A stretch of DNA of 50,030 bases. It comes from Sinomonas gamaensis (GTDB lineage Bacteria; Actinomycetota; Actinomycetes; Actinomycetales; Micrococcaceae). Position 1 is the first letter of the stretch, and the number at the start of each line of letters is the position of its first letter. Positions 39,552 through 50,030 of this stretch are shown here, one piece after another. The position numbers and the translations under genes were made by a program. The notes below the pieces were generated by a model, which worked only from the letters and a program-made list of their open reading frames with translations, was not told the DNA's origin and did no database searches. Location: NCBI RefSeq assembly GCF_005876955.1, contig NZ_SSCL01000021.1, positions 1-50,030 on the forward strand, written 5' to 3'.

Positions 39552-40061
39552 TCACTCTTCTTCCTGAGCGCGCCCTGCACTCATGAGGTCTTCGATTGCT
39601 GCCACCAGGGAACTCTTGTCGTCGGGCCGCCGGGTCCGGAAGCCGGTGTCCACGGGCTTCTCCCCCAGACGCCACTCGACTACCACTAGCCCGTCCCGCT
39701 CCACGAACTTTCCGGCCATCCCGCTCTCGAGACGCACCTCCGCGAGGTCCCCCGCTGGGACCCACAGCGGCCCGGAGCCCGCGCGGTCAAACAGGATGCC
39801 GCCGTCGTACACCGCCGCGTCCGCTCGGGTTCGGATACCGAGCCCATGCACGGCGACCCGGTCCAGCCAGTCCCCCGCGGCCGTCGTCGCGACGTACTGG
39901 CCCTCCGCGCGGAAGCGCTCGCGGCCCGGAGCCTCGGGGAACGGCCGCGGCGCGGCGATGTCCGACTGTCGTCGCTTCCGCGCCCGCCAGCCCAGCCAGA
40001 CGAGGAAAACGAGCGCGACGGCGAGGATGACCGAGGTGACCGCCGTCAGCAGGTGGTCCAT
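39552..40061 (-). CDS. Membrane-anchored PH-like protein of the actinobacterial pyr operon, 169 aa
   Basis: One N-terminal membrane helix (LTAVTSVILAVALVFLVWLG) with a stop-transfer RARKRR leads to a cytoplasmic domain of about 120 residues. That domain is beta-rich (YVATTAAGDWLDRVAVHGLG, DAAVYDGGILFDRAGSGPLW, VERDGLVVVEWRLGEKP) and resembles a PH-like barrel. From family knowledge, a gene of this type commonly sits between pyrC and carA in Arthrobacter relatives; its role is unknown. ATG 40059-40061 overlaps the pyrC stop (TGATG), so it is co-translated with pyrimidine genes. Confidence 0.7.
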   Translation of the reverse strand: MDHLLTAVTSVILAVALVFLVWLGWRARKRRQSDIAAPRPFPEAPGRERFRAEGQYVATTAAGDWLDRVAVHGLGIRTRADAAVYDGGILFDRAGSGPLWVPAGDLAEVRLESGMAGKFVERDGLVVVEWRLGEKPVDTGFRTRRPDDKSSLVAAIEDLMSAGRAQEEE

Positions 40062-41410
40062 CAGCGGGTCACCACCGCCGGCTGCGGATACGGCTCGTTG
40101 AGGGCACCGTCGAGCACCGTGGGGTGCCCTCGGAAGAACGTCGCCACGACTCGGCCCGGAAGCTCGCGCCCGGCAAATGGCGAGTTCCGGCCCTTCGTAG
40201 CCTGAACCGACGGATTGACGACCCAGCGTGCGGCGGGGTCGACGAGCACGAGGTTCGCCGGCTCCCCCTCGGCGAGGGGACGGCCCTGATCGCCGGCGCG
40301 CCCGATGTGCGCTGGCACCTCGGACATTGCGCGCGCCACCGCTCGCCAATCCAAGAGGCCGCTCTCGACCATCGTGTGCTGGACCACGGACAGTGCCGTC
40401 TCGAGCCCAGTCATGCCCATGGCAGCCTGGGCCCACTCGCATTCCTTGTGCTCGCTCGGGTGGGGGGCGTGATCGGTGCCGACCACATCGATCGTGCCGT
40501 CGGCAAGGGCGGTCCGCAGCGCCTCGACGTCGTCCTGCGTGCGCAGCGGCGGGTTCACCTTGTACACGGGGTCGTAGCTGCGCACGAGCTCGTCGGTGAG
40601 CCAGAGGTGGTGGGGCGTGACCTCCGCCGTGACGTTGATGCCCCGGGACTTCGCCCACCGGATGATCTCGACCGACCCGGCGGTGGAGACGTGGCACACA
40701 TGGAGGCGCGAGCCCACGTGCTGGGCGAGCAGGACGTCGCGGGCGATGATGCTCTCCTCGGCGACGGCGGGCCACCCCGGAAGGCCAAGAACCGCCGAGA
40801 CGGCGCCCTCGTTCATCTGCGCGCCAGCTGTCAGCCGCGGCTCCTGCGCGTGCTGGGCCACGACGCCGTCGAACGCCTTGACGTACTCGAGGGCGCGGCG
40901 CATGAGCACGGGATCGTGCACGCACATGCCGTCGTCGGAGAACATCCGCACGCGAGCGGCCGAATCTGCCATTGCGCCGATCTCTGCCAGCTGTTCGCCG
41001 GCAAGACCCACCGTCACCGCTCCCACGGGACGCACGTCGACCCAGCCGGCACGGCGACCGAGGCTGTGCACCTGCTCGACGACGCCAGCCGTATCCGCGA
41101 CCGGATTGCTGTTCGCCATGGCATGGACCGCGGTGTAGCCACCGAGTGCCGCCGCCCGTGACCCGGTCTCGACGGTCTCGGCGTCCTCTCGCCCCGGCTC
41201 GCGCAGGTGCGTGTGGACGTCGACGAGGCCAGGCAGGGCCACGAGGCCGTCCGCGTCCACCACCCTGGCGCCAGCTGGGGCGGCGATCGCTCCGACAGCG
41301 GCGATCCGTCCGGCTTCGATGAGGAGGTCTGCGCGCTCACCGCCGTACAGGGCCGCGCCCCGAAGGAGATAGCTGGGGGCAGCCTCAGGGCTGGCGTTCG
41401 AGGCGGTCAT
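40061..41410 (-). CDS. pyrC: Dihydroorotase, 449 aa
   Basis: PyrC cyclises carbamoyl aspartate to dihydroorotate. It is a class I zinc amidohydrolase: metal ligands are in [40 protein letters not shown] and [16 protein letters not shown], and the catalytic Asp is in [18 protein letters not shown]. The substrate loop reads [10 protein letters not shown]. The ATG overlaps the pyrB stop by 4 nt (ATGA). Full length and undamaged. Confidence 0.95.
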   Translation of the reverse strand: MTASNASPEAAPSYLLRGAALYGGERADLLIEAGRIAAVGAIAAPAGARVVDADGLVALPGLVDVHTHLREPGREDAETVETGSRAAALGGYTAVHAMANSNPVADTAGVVEQVHSLGRRAGWVDVRPVGAVTVGLAGEQLAEIGAMADSAARVRMFSDDGMCVHDPVLMRRALEYVKAFDGVVAQHAQEPRLTAGAQMNEGAVSAVLGLPGWPAVAEESIIARDVLLAQHVGSRLHVCHVSTAGSVEIIRWAKSRGINVTAEVTPHHLWLTDELVRSYDPVYKVNPPLRTQDDVEALRTALADGTIDVVGTDHAPHPSEHKECEWAQAAMGMTGLETALSVVQHTMVESGLLDWRAVARAMSEVPAHIGRAGDQGRPLAEGEPANLVLVDPAARWVVNPSVQATKGRNSPFAGRELPGRVVATFFRGHPTVLDGALNEPYPQPAVVTR

Positions 41411-42378
41411 CGCGTGGACTCCTTTGCAGACATGAGCAGGTAGAGGACGGCCATGCGGACGGACACGCCGTTGGCGACCTGGCGGAGCACCTGGGAACGG
41501 TCCGAGTCGGCCGCCACCGAGGAGATCTCCAGGCCGCGCACCATGGGACCGGGGTGCAGGATGACAGTGTCCTTCAACTCGGGTTCGGAGAAGCGGGCGA
41601 ACCGCTCGTCGCCGAGGCCCCAGAGCCTGGAGTATTCAGCCGTGGACGGGAAGTAGGAGGCGTTCATCCGTTCGGCTTGGACGCGCAGCATCATGACGGC
41701 GTCCGGGGCGTCGGCGAGGGCCTCGTCCAGGTCGTAGCTCACTGCGCACGGCCACTGCTCGACGCCGAACGGCAACAGAGTGGGCGGCGCCACGAGCGTG
41801 ACCCGCGCCCCGAGCGTCGTGAGAAGCCAGACGTTGGAACGGGCAACGCGCGAGTGCAGGATGTCGCCCACGATCACGACGTGGGCGCCGGCCAGATCCG
41901 CGCCTGTCGACGGCGTCCCGGCCACTTTGGAGAGATGCCGGCGGAGCGTGAACGCGTCGAGGAGCGCCTGTGTAGGGTGCTCGTGGGTGCCGTCGCCGGC
42001 ATTGACGACTGCCGCGTTGATCCAGTCGGTCATGGCGAGCCGATGCGGCGCGCCGGCCGCCGAATGGCGGATGACGACGGCGTCAGCACCGATCGCTTCG
42101 AGCGTCTGCGCGGTGTCCTTGAGGGACTCGCCCTTCGAGACGGAGGAGCCCTTCGCGGCGAAGTTGATGACGTCCGCCGAGAGCCGCTTGGCGGCCGCCT
42201 CGAACGAGATGCGCGTTCGCGTCGAGTCCTCGAAGAACAGGTTGACCACGGTCCGGCCGCGGAGTGCGGGGAGCTTGCGAACCTCGCGGTCATTGACCGC
42301 GGCCATCTCCTCGGCGGTGTCGAGGATGCGGATCGCGTCTCCCGGGGTGAGGTCCCTTGTCGAGAGAAGGTGCTTCAC
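41407..42378 (-). CDS. pyrB: Aspartate carbamoyltransferase catalytic subunit, 323 aa
   Basis: PyrB joins carbamoyl phosphate to aspartate, the first committed step to UMP. The carbamoyl-phosphate loop is [40 protein letters not shown] supplies the 80s loop, [20 protein letters not shown] the substrate site, and [14 protein letters not shown] the late loop. No pyrI regulatory subunit is present, as usual for this group. It overlaps pyrR and pyrC by 4 nt each, so the genes form one translationally coupled series. Confidence 0.95.
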   Translation of the reverse strand: MKHLLSTRDLTPGDAIRILDTAEEMAAVNDREVRKLPALRGRTVVNLFFEDSTRTRISFEAAAKRLSADVINFAAKGSSVSKGESLKDTAQTLEAIGADAVVIRHSAAGAPHRLAMTDWINAAVVNAGDGTHEHPTQALLDAFTLRRHLSKVAGTPSTGADLAGAHVVIVGDILHSRVARSNVWLLTTLGARVTLVAPPTLLPFGVEQWPCAVSYDLDEALADAPDAVMMLRVQAERMNASYFPSTAEYSRLWGLGDERFARFSEPELKDTVILHPGPMVRGLEISSVAADSDRSQVLRQVANGVSVRMAVLYLLMSAKESTR

Positions 42379-43031
42379 TGGATCTCCCCCTCGGTCGAGT
42401 CCTCATCGCGGGGCGCCTCGATGGCCACGTGGTCCTCGGTGAATTCCGGGTCGCCGCCTTCACCGTCGATCTCCGTGAGCCGCACGCGGACCTTTTCCGC
42501 TGCGGAGGTCGGCAGGTTCTTGCCCACATGGTCCGCACGGATGGGAAGTTCGCGGTGCCCGCGGTCCACGAGGACGGCAAGGCGGACGATCCGCGGGCGT
42601 CCGAGGTCCACGAGGGCATCGAGAGCTGCACGGATAGTGCGGCCGGAGTAGAGGACGTCATCCACCAGCACCACGACCTTGTTGTCGATTCCCTGGGAGG
42701 GAAGCCTGGTGGGCGACGGGGAGCGAGTGGGCTGGCGGGAGAGATCGTCCCGGAACATCGTGATGTCGAGCTGCCCGACGATCTGCTCGGCCACGACCGT
42801 CGGATCGGCGGCTGCAAGCTTGCGGGCGAGTCGCACGGCGAGGGGATACCCCCGGCGCGGGATGCCGAGAAGCACAATGTCTTCCGGGCCCTTGTTGGCT
42901 TCGAGGATCTCGTGCGCAATGCGCGTCAGGGCGCGGTCGATATCCGCTGCGCTCAGGACAACGCGGCCCGACGGCGCGTGCGCCCGGGCTGCGGTCCGAG
43001 TCGCTTCCCCGTCTGCTTCGGCGGATGCCAT
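42375..43031 (-). CDS. pyrR: PyrR bifunctional regulator/uracil phosphoribosyltransferase, 218 aa
   Basis: PyrR binds pyr mRNA when UMP is high and also has weak uracil phosphoribosyltransferase activity. The PRPP loop is [40 protein letters not shown] and [18 protein letters not shown] are typical. The start at ATG 43029-43031 is supported by GGAAAGGGG. The N-terminus (about 25 residues) and the acidic tail are longer than in Bacillus. It leads the operon, and a PyrR-type RNA site overlaps its own ribosome binding site, which implies autoregulation. Confidence 0.94.
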   Translation of the reverse strand: MASAEADGEATRTAARAHAPSGRVVLSAADIDRALTRIAHEILEANKGPEDIVLLGIPRRGYPLAVRLARKLAAADPTVVAEQIVGQLDITMFRDDLSRQPTRSPSPTRLPSQGIDNKVVVLVDDVLYSGRTIRAALDALVDLGRPRIVRLAVLVDRGHRELPIRADHVGKNLPTSAAEKVRVRLTEIDGEGGDPEFTEDHVAIEAPRDEDSTEGEIQ

Positions 43032-43039
43032 GGCAGACC

Positions 43040-43060
43040 CCTTTCCCCGCCTCACAGGAC
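43040..43060 (-). promoter_or_regulatory. PyrR-binding RNA element overlapping the pyrR ribosome binding site
   Basis: The minus strand reads GTCCTGTGAGGCGG (43060-43047), followed by GGAAAGGGG and the pyrR ATG at 43031. It matches the PyrR binding-loop pattern GUCC-NNN-GAGGC known from Bacillus attenuators. In mycobacteria an element of this kind lies at the translation start and represses translation rather than transcription. The overlap with the ribosome binding site here supports that mode. Confidence 0.65.
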
Positions 43061-43182
43061 GGAATTAAAAGGAAGTGAAGGCTGAACCGCCTTCAAAGCT
43101 ATCACAGCCCGCCGGGGCGCCTCGGCCCCGTGTGGTGCGCGCTACACCGGAAAGGGCTTGCGCGCGCGGATATGTTGGTGCC

Positions 43183-44358
43183 ATGACGAGCAACGCTCCG
43201 TGGCCGCCGCCAGCAAGCCGCCCGGGCCCGCCTCCGAGCGCAGTCTGGAACGTCCCGGTGCAGCCCCCGCATCGGAGCGACACTCCCGGCCTCCGCGCGC
43301 TCCTGCTGTCGGGTGCCGTGCTCGTCCTCGCCGGCCTCGCCCTCGTCGTGCCGTTTCTGCTCTCGTCCACCGGAAGCGGAGGGCTGGCCATCGGCTTCGT
43401 CCTCTCGCTTGTTCCCCTCGCCATCGTCCTCGGCACGGTGGCGATTGTGGACCGGTGGGAGCCGGAGCCGAAGCGCCTCCTGGCCTTCGCGCTCGCGTGG
43501 GGCGCGGTCGTCGCCGTAGCCACCACGACGCTGGCCCAGCCCGTCTTCATGGCGGCTTTCGCCCCGACCGGGGCAGGCCGGGACGCCACGAGGGAGTTCC
43601 TCGCGACCGTCGAGGCGCCGTTCGTCGAGGAGCTCTCCAAGGGAATCGGCCTGCTGGTGCTGTTCCTTGCCGCGCGGAAGTACTTCGATGGCCCCGTGGA
43701 CGGCGTGGTCTACGGCATGACGATCGCCGCGGGCTTCGCGTTTACCGAGAACATCCTCTACTTCGGCAGAGCCTTCGCGGAGAGCCAAGGCTCGCCGGCG
43801 GGCCTCGTGGTGGTCTTCATGCTTCGCGGCATCCTCTCCCCCTTCGCCCACGCGATGTTCACGGGCACTCTCGGGGCGATCGTGGGGTTCGCCGCGCGCC
43901 GATGGAACGCGGGCTCGGGGCTCGTTGCGTTCCTCGTGGGCCTCGTCCCCGCCATGCTGCTCCACCACCTGTGGAACAGTGCAGGGAGCAGCTTCTTCCT
44001 CGTCTACGCCGCCGTCCAGGTTCCGCTGTTCTGCGTGGCGATCGGCGGCGTCTACCTTCTACGGCGTGCTGATGCGCGGCTCACGCATCGACGCCTCTCC
44101 GAATATGCACGCGCGGGCTGGTTCACGGCGCTTGAGGTGGACATGCTCGCAACGCCCAGAGGCCGCAGCGCCGGCCTCCGCTGGGCCGCCTCGCGTGGCC
44201 GGGCCTCCGCCATGCGCCAGTTCATCCGGGTCGCGACAGAGCTTGCGTATACACGGCAGAGAGCGGTGAGCGGGCGCGACCTCGCGGGTTACCTCGTGGC
44301 GGAACAGGAGCTCCTGCGCGAAGCGGGCCGGCTCAGGGACGTTGTCGTCGCTCCCTGA
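43183..44358 (+). CDS. PrsW-family intramembrane metalloprotease, 391 aa
   Basis: This is a multi-pass membrane protease of the PrsW/CAAX-like group; Bacillus PrsW clips an anti-sigma factor. A proline-rich N-terminus (WPPPASRPGPPPSAVW) precedes about eight helices. Active-site motifs are VEAPFVEELSKGIGLLVLFL (EExxK), AAGFAFTENILYFGRAF (FxxxEN) and LSPFAHAMFTGTLGAI (H). A cytoplasmic tail of about 90 residues follows. It is the only plus-strand gene in this block, divergent from pyrR and convergent with nusB. The substrate is unknown. Confidence 0.85.
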   Translation: MTSNAPWPPPASRPGPPPSAVWNVPVQPPHRSDTPGLRALLLSGAVLVLAGLALVVPFLLSSTGSGGLAIGFVLSLVPLAIVLGTVAIVDRWEPEPKRLLAFALAWGAVVAVATTTLAQPVFMAAFAPTGAGRDATREFLATVEAPFVEELSKGIGLLVLFLAARKYFDGPVDGVVYGMTIAAGFAFTENILYFGRAFAESQGSPAGLVVVFMLRGILSPFAHAMFTGTLGAIVGFAARRWNAGSGLVAFLVGLVPAMLLHHLWNSAGSSFFLVYAAVQVPLFCVAIGGVYLLRRADARLTHRRLSEYARAGWFTALEVDMLATPRGRSAGLRWAASRGRASAMRQFIRVATELAYTRQRAVSGRDLAGYLVAEQELLREAGRLRDVVVAP

Positions 44359-44391
44359 GCCGGCCCGCTTACTGGGCGGTGCGATCCGGAT

Positions 44392-44802
44392 TCAGGCCAA
44401 CAGGGTCGGCTTGAGCTCCTGCAGGCGGCCGAGCAGGCCGTTGACGAATCCCGGGGAGTCGTCGGTGGACATGGTGCGGGCGAGGGCGACGGCCTCGCTC
44501 ACCGCGACGCCGTCGGGGACGTCGTCGTTGAAGAGAAGCTCCCACGTGCCGATCCGGAGAATGACCCGGTCGACGGCGGGCATCCGCTCGAGCGTCCACC
44601 CTTGCGCGTAGGTGCGCAGCAGTTCGTCGATCTGGCCCTGCTTGGCGATCACGCCGGACACGATTTCCTCCGTGTACGGGTTGATCTGCTGGTCGGTGCT
44701 CTCCAACCGCCGCTGGATGACCTCGGAAGGCGCGACTGAGCGCTGTTCAGCCTCGAAAAGGATGTCGAGGGCCCGGCTCCGGGCCTTGCCGCGGGCGCTC
44801 AC
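44392..44802 (-). CDS. nusB: Transcription antitermination factor NusB, 136 aa
   Basis: NusB binds boxA RNA with NusE (S10) to promote rRNA antitermination. The protein reads SARGKARSRALDILFEAEQR, NPYTEEIVSGVIAKQGQIDE, PAVDRVILRIGTWELLFNDD and VPDGVAVSEAVALARTMSTD, then SPGFVNGLLGRL. These are the conserved helical segments. GTG 44800-44802 shares a base with the efp stop. Full length. Confidence 0.95.
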   Translation of the reverse strand: MSARGKARSRALDILFEAEQRSVAPSEVIQRRLESTDQQINPYTEEIVSGVIAKQGQIDELLRTYAQGWTLERMPAVDRVILRIGTWELLFNDDVPDGVAVSEAVALARTMSTDDSPGFVNGLLGRLQELKPTLLA

Positions 44803-45365
44803 TAGTCGTTGACACGTCCCAGGTAGCTGCCGTCGCGGGTGTCCACCTTGACCTTGGTGCCCGTCTCGACGAAGAGGGGAACCTGGATCTCATAGCCGGT
44901 CTCGAGGGTGGCAGGCTTGGTGCCAGCGGACGAACGGTCGCCCTGCAGGCCCGGCTCTGTGTAGGTGATCTCGAGGGTCACGCTCGGCGGGAGCTCGATG
45001 TAGAGCGGAGAGCCCTCGTTGAGCGCAATCAGCACTTCCTGGTTCTCGAGCATGAAGTTGGCGGCATCGCCGACGGCCTCGGCGGAGAGGTGGATCTGGT
45101 CGAAGTCCTGCGTGTCCATGAACACGAAGTCCGAGCCGTCCTTGTACAGGTACTGGTAGTCGCGGCGGTCCACGGTGGCGGTGTCGATCTTGGCGCCGGC
45201 GTTGAACGTGCGGTCCACCACCTTGCCCGAGGTGATGTTGCGCATCTTGGTGCGCACGAACGCCCCGCCCTTGCCGGGCTTGACGTGCTGGAATTCGATG
45301 ACGTTCCACAATTGGCCGTCAATCTTCAGCACGGTCCCGTTCTTGATGTCGTTGGTCGTTGCCAC
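44802..45365 (-). CDS. efp: Elongation factor P, 187 aa
   Basis: EF-P relieves ribosome stalling at polyproline sequences. The KOW-like first domain has the tip loop [17 protein letters not shown]. The OB domains follow ([40 protein letters not shown] and the end [14 protein letters not shown]). GTG 45363-45365 has a GAGAGGGATAC site. It is followed at once by nusB, the usual actinobacterial pair. A gap of 83 bp separates it from the TPR-like gene upstream. Confidence 0.96.
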   Translation of the reverse strand: MATTNDIKNGTVLKIDGQLWNVIEFQHVKPGKGGAFVRTKMRNITSGKVVDRTFNAGAKIDTATVDRRDYQYLYKDGSDFVFMDTQDFDQIHLSAEAVGDAANFMLENQEVLIALNEGSPLYIELPPSVTLEITYTEPGLQGDRSSAGTKPATLETGYEIQVPLFVETGTKVKVDTRDGSYLGRVND

Positions 45366-45448
45366 GTATCCCTCTCTTGTCTGCTCTTGTCTGCGCGCGT
45401 CGGGCGGTTGTCACGCGGAAATCCAATAGTCCAGTCTACCCGCGTGCG

Positions 45449-47634
<2,186 letters not shown>

Positions 47635-47638
<4 letters not shown>

Positions 47639-48834
47639 CGGATGACCGAATCCATCGCGGATGGGATGTGCTCGAGGAACGCCTCGAGGTTCCTTCGCGT
47701 CTCCTCGACCGAGTCGCCGCCGAACTTCTCGAGCACAGCTTGGGCCAGGACGAGGGCCACCATCGCCTCCGCGACGACCCCTGCGGCCGGGACCGCGCAG
47801 ACGTCGGACCGCTGGTGATGGGCCTTGGCCGCCTCGCCGGTGCTGATGTCGATCGTGCCCAGAGCGCGGGGAACGGTCGCGATGGGCTTCATGGCCGCGC
47901 GAACCCGGAGGACGTCGCCAATGCTCATCCCGCCCTCGATTCCGCCGGCGCGGTTCGTGGAGCGGACGATCTTGCCCGAGTCATCGCGGACGATTTCGTC
48001 ATGGGCCTGCGAGCCGCGGCGCGCCGCGGTCCGGAAACCGTCGCCCACCTCGACACCCTTGATCGCCTGAATGCCCATGAGGGCGCCCGCGAGGCGTGCG
48101 TCCAGCCTGCGGTCCCAGTGCACGTAGCTTCCGAGTCCCGGCGGGAGCCCGTAGGCCAGCACCTCGACAACGCCCCCGAGGGTCTCGCCCTCCTTGTGCG
48201 CGCTGTCGACTTCGCCGACCATGGCAGCGGACGTCTCGGGGTGGAAGCAGCGCAGCGGGTCGGCGTCGAGGAGATCAACGTCGGAAGGGAGCGGGAGCGG
48301 CGCATCCTCGGGGGCCGCAACTCCCGCGATCTGGGTCGTGTGGCTCACCAGCTCGATCCCGAGCTGGCGGAGGAAGTTCGCGGCCACGGTTCCGAGTGCA
48401 ACGCGGGCAGCCGTCTCGCGCGCGGAGGCGCGTTCGAGGACGGGACGCGCTTCGTCGAAGCCGTACTTCTGCATGCCGGTGAAGTCTGCGTGCCCGGGGC
48501 GTGGACGAGTGAGCGGAGCATTCCGTGCAAGGCCGTCCAGCTCGTCCGCCGGAACGGGATCCGCGGCCATGACCTGCTCCCACTTGGGCCATTCCGTGTT
48601 GCCGACCTGAATGGCCACGGGCCCGCCCTGAGTGAGGCCGTGGCGGACACCGCCGATGATCGTGACCTGGTCCTGTTCGAACTTCATGCGCGCGCCGCGG
48701 CCGTAGCCGAGCCGCCGCCGGGCGAGGGCACGCCGAACATCCTCACTGGTCAGCTCGACGCCGGCCGGAAGCCCCTCGACGATTCCCACGAGTGCCGGAC
48801 CATGCGACTCCCCGGCGGTCAACCAACGCAACAT
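47635..48834 (-). CDS. aroC: Chorismate synthase, 399 aa
   Basis: AroC makes chorismate from EPSP with reduced FMN, ending the shikimate pathway. The N-terminus [20 protein letters not shown] is diagnostic and fixes the ATG at 48832-48834. Further family segments are [53 protein letters not shown] and [20 protein letters not shown]. Full length. It follows aroE by 26 bp and is coupled to aroK. Confidence 0.96.
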
Positions 48835-48860
48835 GCCATCCATCCTGCCACGGGGCCCCA

Positions 48861-49748
48861 CTAGCGCGTGCGCTGGGGGAGGCCCACTGAGTTACACATC
48901 ACATCTATGACATCGAGCTGCCGGGCGTCCTGGCGTCCGGTGAAGAGCACGATCTGTTCAACGGCCTGGTAGACGAGCATCTCGAGGCCATGAAGCACGC
49001 TGCCGCCCCGGGCTTCCCACGCGAGCCCGAGCTGAGTGGGCCACGGGTCGTAGGCGACGTCAAGGAGGACTCCCTGCACGCCGTCGTCCGTGCCGACGCC
49101 ACGGGCAGAGAGCTCACCGGCGAGCGTGTCCGCCGCCCTTGGCGGGAGGGTGCTCACCACGACGTCGGCAGCCCGCAAGGCCGCGGCACCGCCGTCGATA
49201 CCCTCGATCCGGACCGCGAGCCCGAGGCGCGCCGCGAGATCCACTGCCTCACCGGTCCGTTCGGGCGAGCGGACGAGGAAGAGCACCGAGTCTGCGCCCA
49301 GGTCGGCGATGGCGGCGACCGCTGCGAGGGCCGTGTTCCCGCTTCCGACGACGACGGGGCGGTGGGCGCGGACGACCCCGGCGTGGCGAAACGCCTCGAC
49401 GATGCCCGCGACGTCCGTGTTGTGCCCCACGAGCCGCAGGTCAGGGCTCGGCCCCGCATGCTCGAAGGTCACGGTGTTGAGCGCACCGAGGGTGAGCGCG
49501 TGGCCCGAAAGTGCGTCGACGTAATGGACGAACGAGGACTTGAGCGGCATCGTGACGGACAGGCCGCACCACCCCCGTTCGGAACGCACTCGAGCCACGA
49601 AGTCGCCCAACTGCTCCGGCACCAGATCGAACGCGCCGTACTCGATGTCCTCCCCCAGCACCGCGTAGGCGGCGGCGTGCAGGGCGGGTGAGCGTGAATG
49701 ACCGATCGGGTGGCCGAGGACGGCAGCCCGACGTCTGGCTGCGGTCAC
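48861..49748 (-). CDS. aroE: Shikimate dehydrogenase, 295 aa
   Basis: AroE reduces 3-dehydroshikimate to shikimate with NADPH. The substrate domain has [20 protein letters not shown], the catalytic Lys in [19 protein letters not shown] and Asp in [17 protein letters not shown]. The nucleotide domain has [23 protein letters not shown] 49746-49748 is chosen because it overlaps the mltG stop by 4 nt; an upstream in-frame start at 49778 adds a basic stretch within mltG. Catalytic residues are complete. Confidence 0.92.
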   Translation of the reverse strand: MTAARRRAAVLGHPIGHSRSPALHAAAYAVLGEDIEYGAFDLVPEQLGDFVARVRSERGWCGLSVTMPLKSSFVHYVDALSGHALTLGALNTVTFEHAGPSPDLRLVGHNTDVAGIVEAFRHAGVVRAHRPVVVGSGNTALAAVAAIADLGADSVLFLVRSPERTGEAVDLAARLGLAVRIEGIDGGAAALRAADVVVSTLPPRAADTLAGELSARGVGTDDGVQGVLLDVAYDPWPTQLGLAWEARGGSVLHGLEMLVYQAVEQIVLFTGRQDARQLDVIDVMCNSVGLPQRTR

Positions 49749-50030
49749 TTGCACTTCCCGGCGTTGGCGTTGCACCACTGCTGGTACTGGGCCACGTACG
49801 TCTGGTGCTCGGCGTAGGTCTTGGCGAACTTCGTCTCCCCCGTGTCCAGGTTCACTGTGACCCAGAACAGGTAGTCGTTCGCCGTGGGGTGCGCCGCGGC
49901 CGCCACGGCCTTCGCCCCCGGCGAGCCGATCGGACCCGGCGGCAGCCCCTGATGCACGTACGTGTTGTACGCGTTGTTCCCATCCTGCTTCTGCGCATCC
50001 GTCAGCTGCACCGTCTTCGTCCCCAGCCCA
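49745..50030 (-). CDS. mltG: Endolytic transglycosylase MltG, C-terminal part (cut by window edge)
   Basis: MltG cleaves nascent glycan strands at the membrane and sets their length. The visible 94 codons include YNTYVHQGLPPGPIGSPGAK, AVAAAAHPTANDYLFWVTVN and DTGETKFAKTYAEHQTYVAQ, the conserved end of the YceG domain. The catalytic Glu lies upstream, outside the window. Location before aroE (with a ruvX-type gene further up) is typical for Actinobacteria. Confidence 0.88.
   Translation of the reverse strand, partial: GLGTKTVQLTDAQKQDGNNAYNTYVHQGLPPGPIGSPGAKAVAAAAHPTANDYLFWVTVNLDTGETKFAKTYAEHQTYVAQYQQWCNANAGKCK

Overview
The window comes from a high-GC actinobacterium, most likely of the Micrococcaceae (Arthrobacter/Sinomonas type). 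Evidence: leuS-degV-comEA-comEC order, an ATPase-degenerate PriA, an mIHF gene beside gmk, the pyrR-pyrB-pyrC-carA-carB-pyrF order, many GTG starts, and many 1-8 nt start/stop overlaps between consecutive genes. The genus is inference.

Two very different halves meet near position 16,050. Positions 1 to about 16,050 are accessory DNA: the end of an IS21-type element, a small gene cut by it, a serine resolvase with a coupled unknown gene, a decayed flagellar locus (motB, fliM and flhA remnants, then an intact FlhF-like gene and csrA), a frameshifted unknown gene, two lipoproteins, the 3' part of an RHS/YD-repeat gene with a membrane protein directly behind it, a broken YqeY gene, a GT51 transglycosylase, and at the right edge a large serine integrase. 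The integrase lies directly against comEC, which stops at its conserved HLTAVSGA motif. This marks an integration site inside the DNA-uptake channel gene. The rest of comEC is not in the window, so the element or island continues to the left.

Positions 16,050-28,141 are chromosomal: the comEC 5' fragment, comEA, degV and leuS (minus strand); glpD-glpK (minus) with a divergent SorC-type regulator; and a hydrolase-glycosyltransferase pair (plus) that converges on priA with overlapping 3' ends.

Positions 28,113-50,030 are almost all minus strand and form a dense housekeeping block. In transcription order: mltG (partial), aroE, aroC, aroK, aroB and a TPR-like gene (shikimate pathway); efp and nusB; then, after a plus-strand PrsW-type protease gene, pyrR-pyrB-pyrC-membrane protein-carA-carB-pyrF (UMP synthesis) with a PyrR-type RNA site over the pyrR ribosome binding site; then mihF, gmk, rpoZ, coaBC, metK and priA.

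No tRNA, rRNA or CRISPR array was seen. The most interesting material is the comEC integration junction, the fused flagellar relic that keeps an intact csrA, the RHS/membrane-protein pair, nested inverted repeats before the resolvase, and leader structures before leuS and pyrR.
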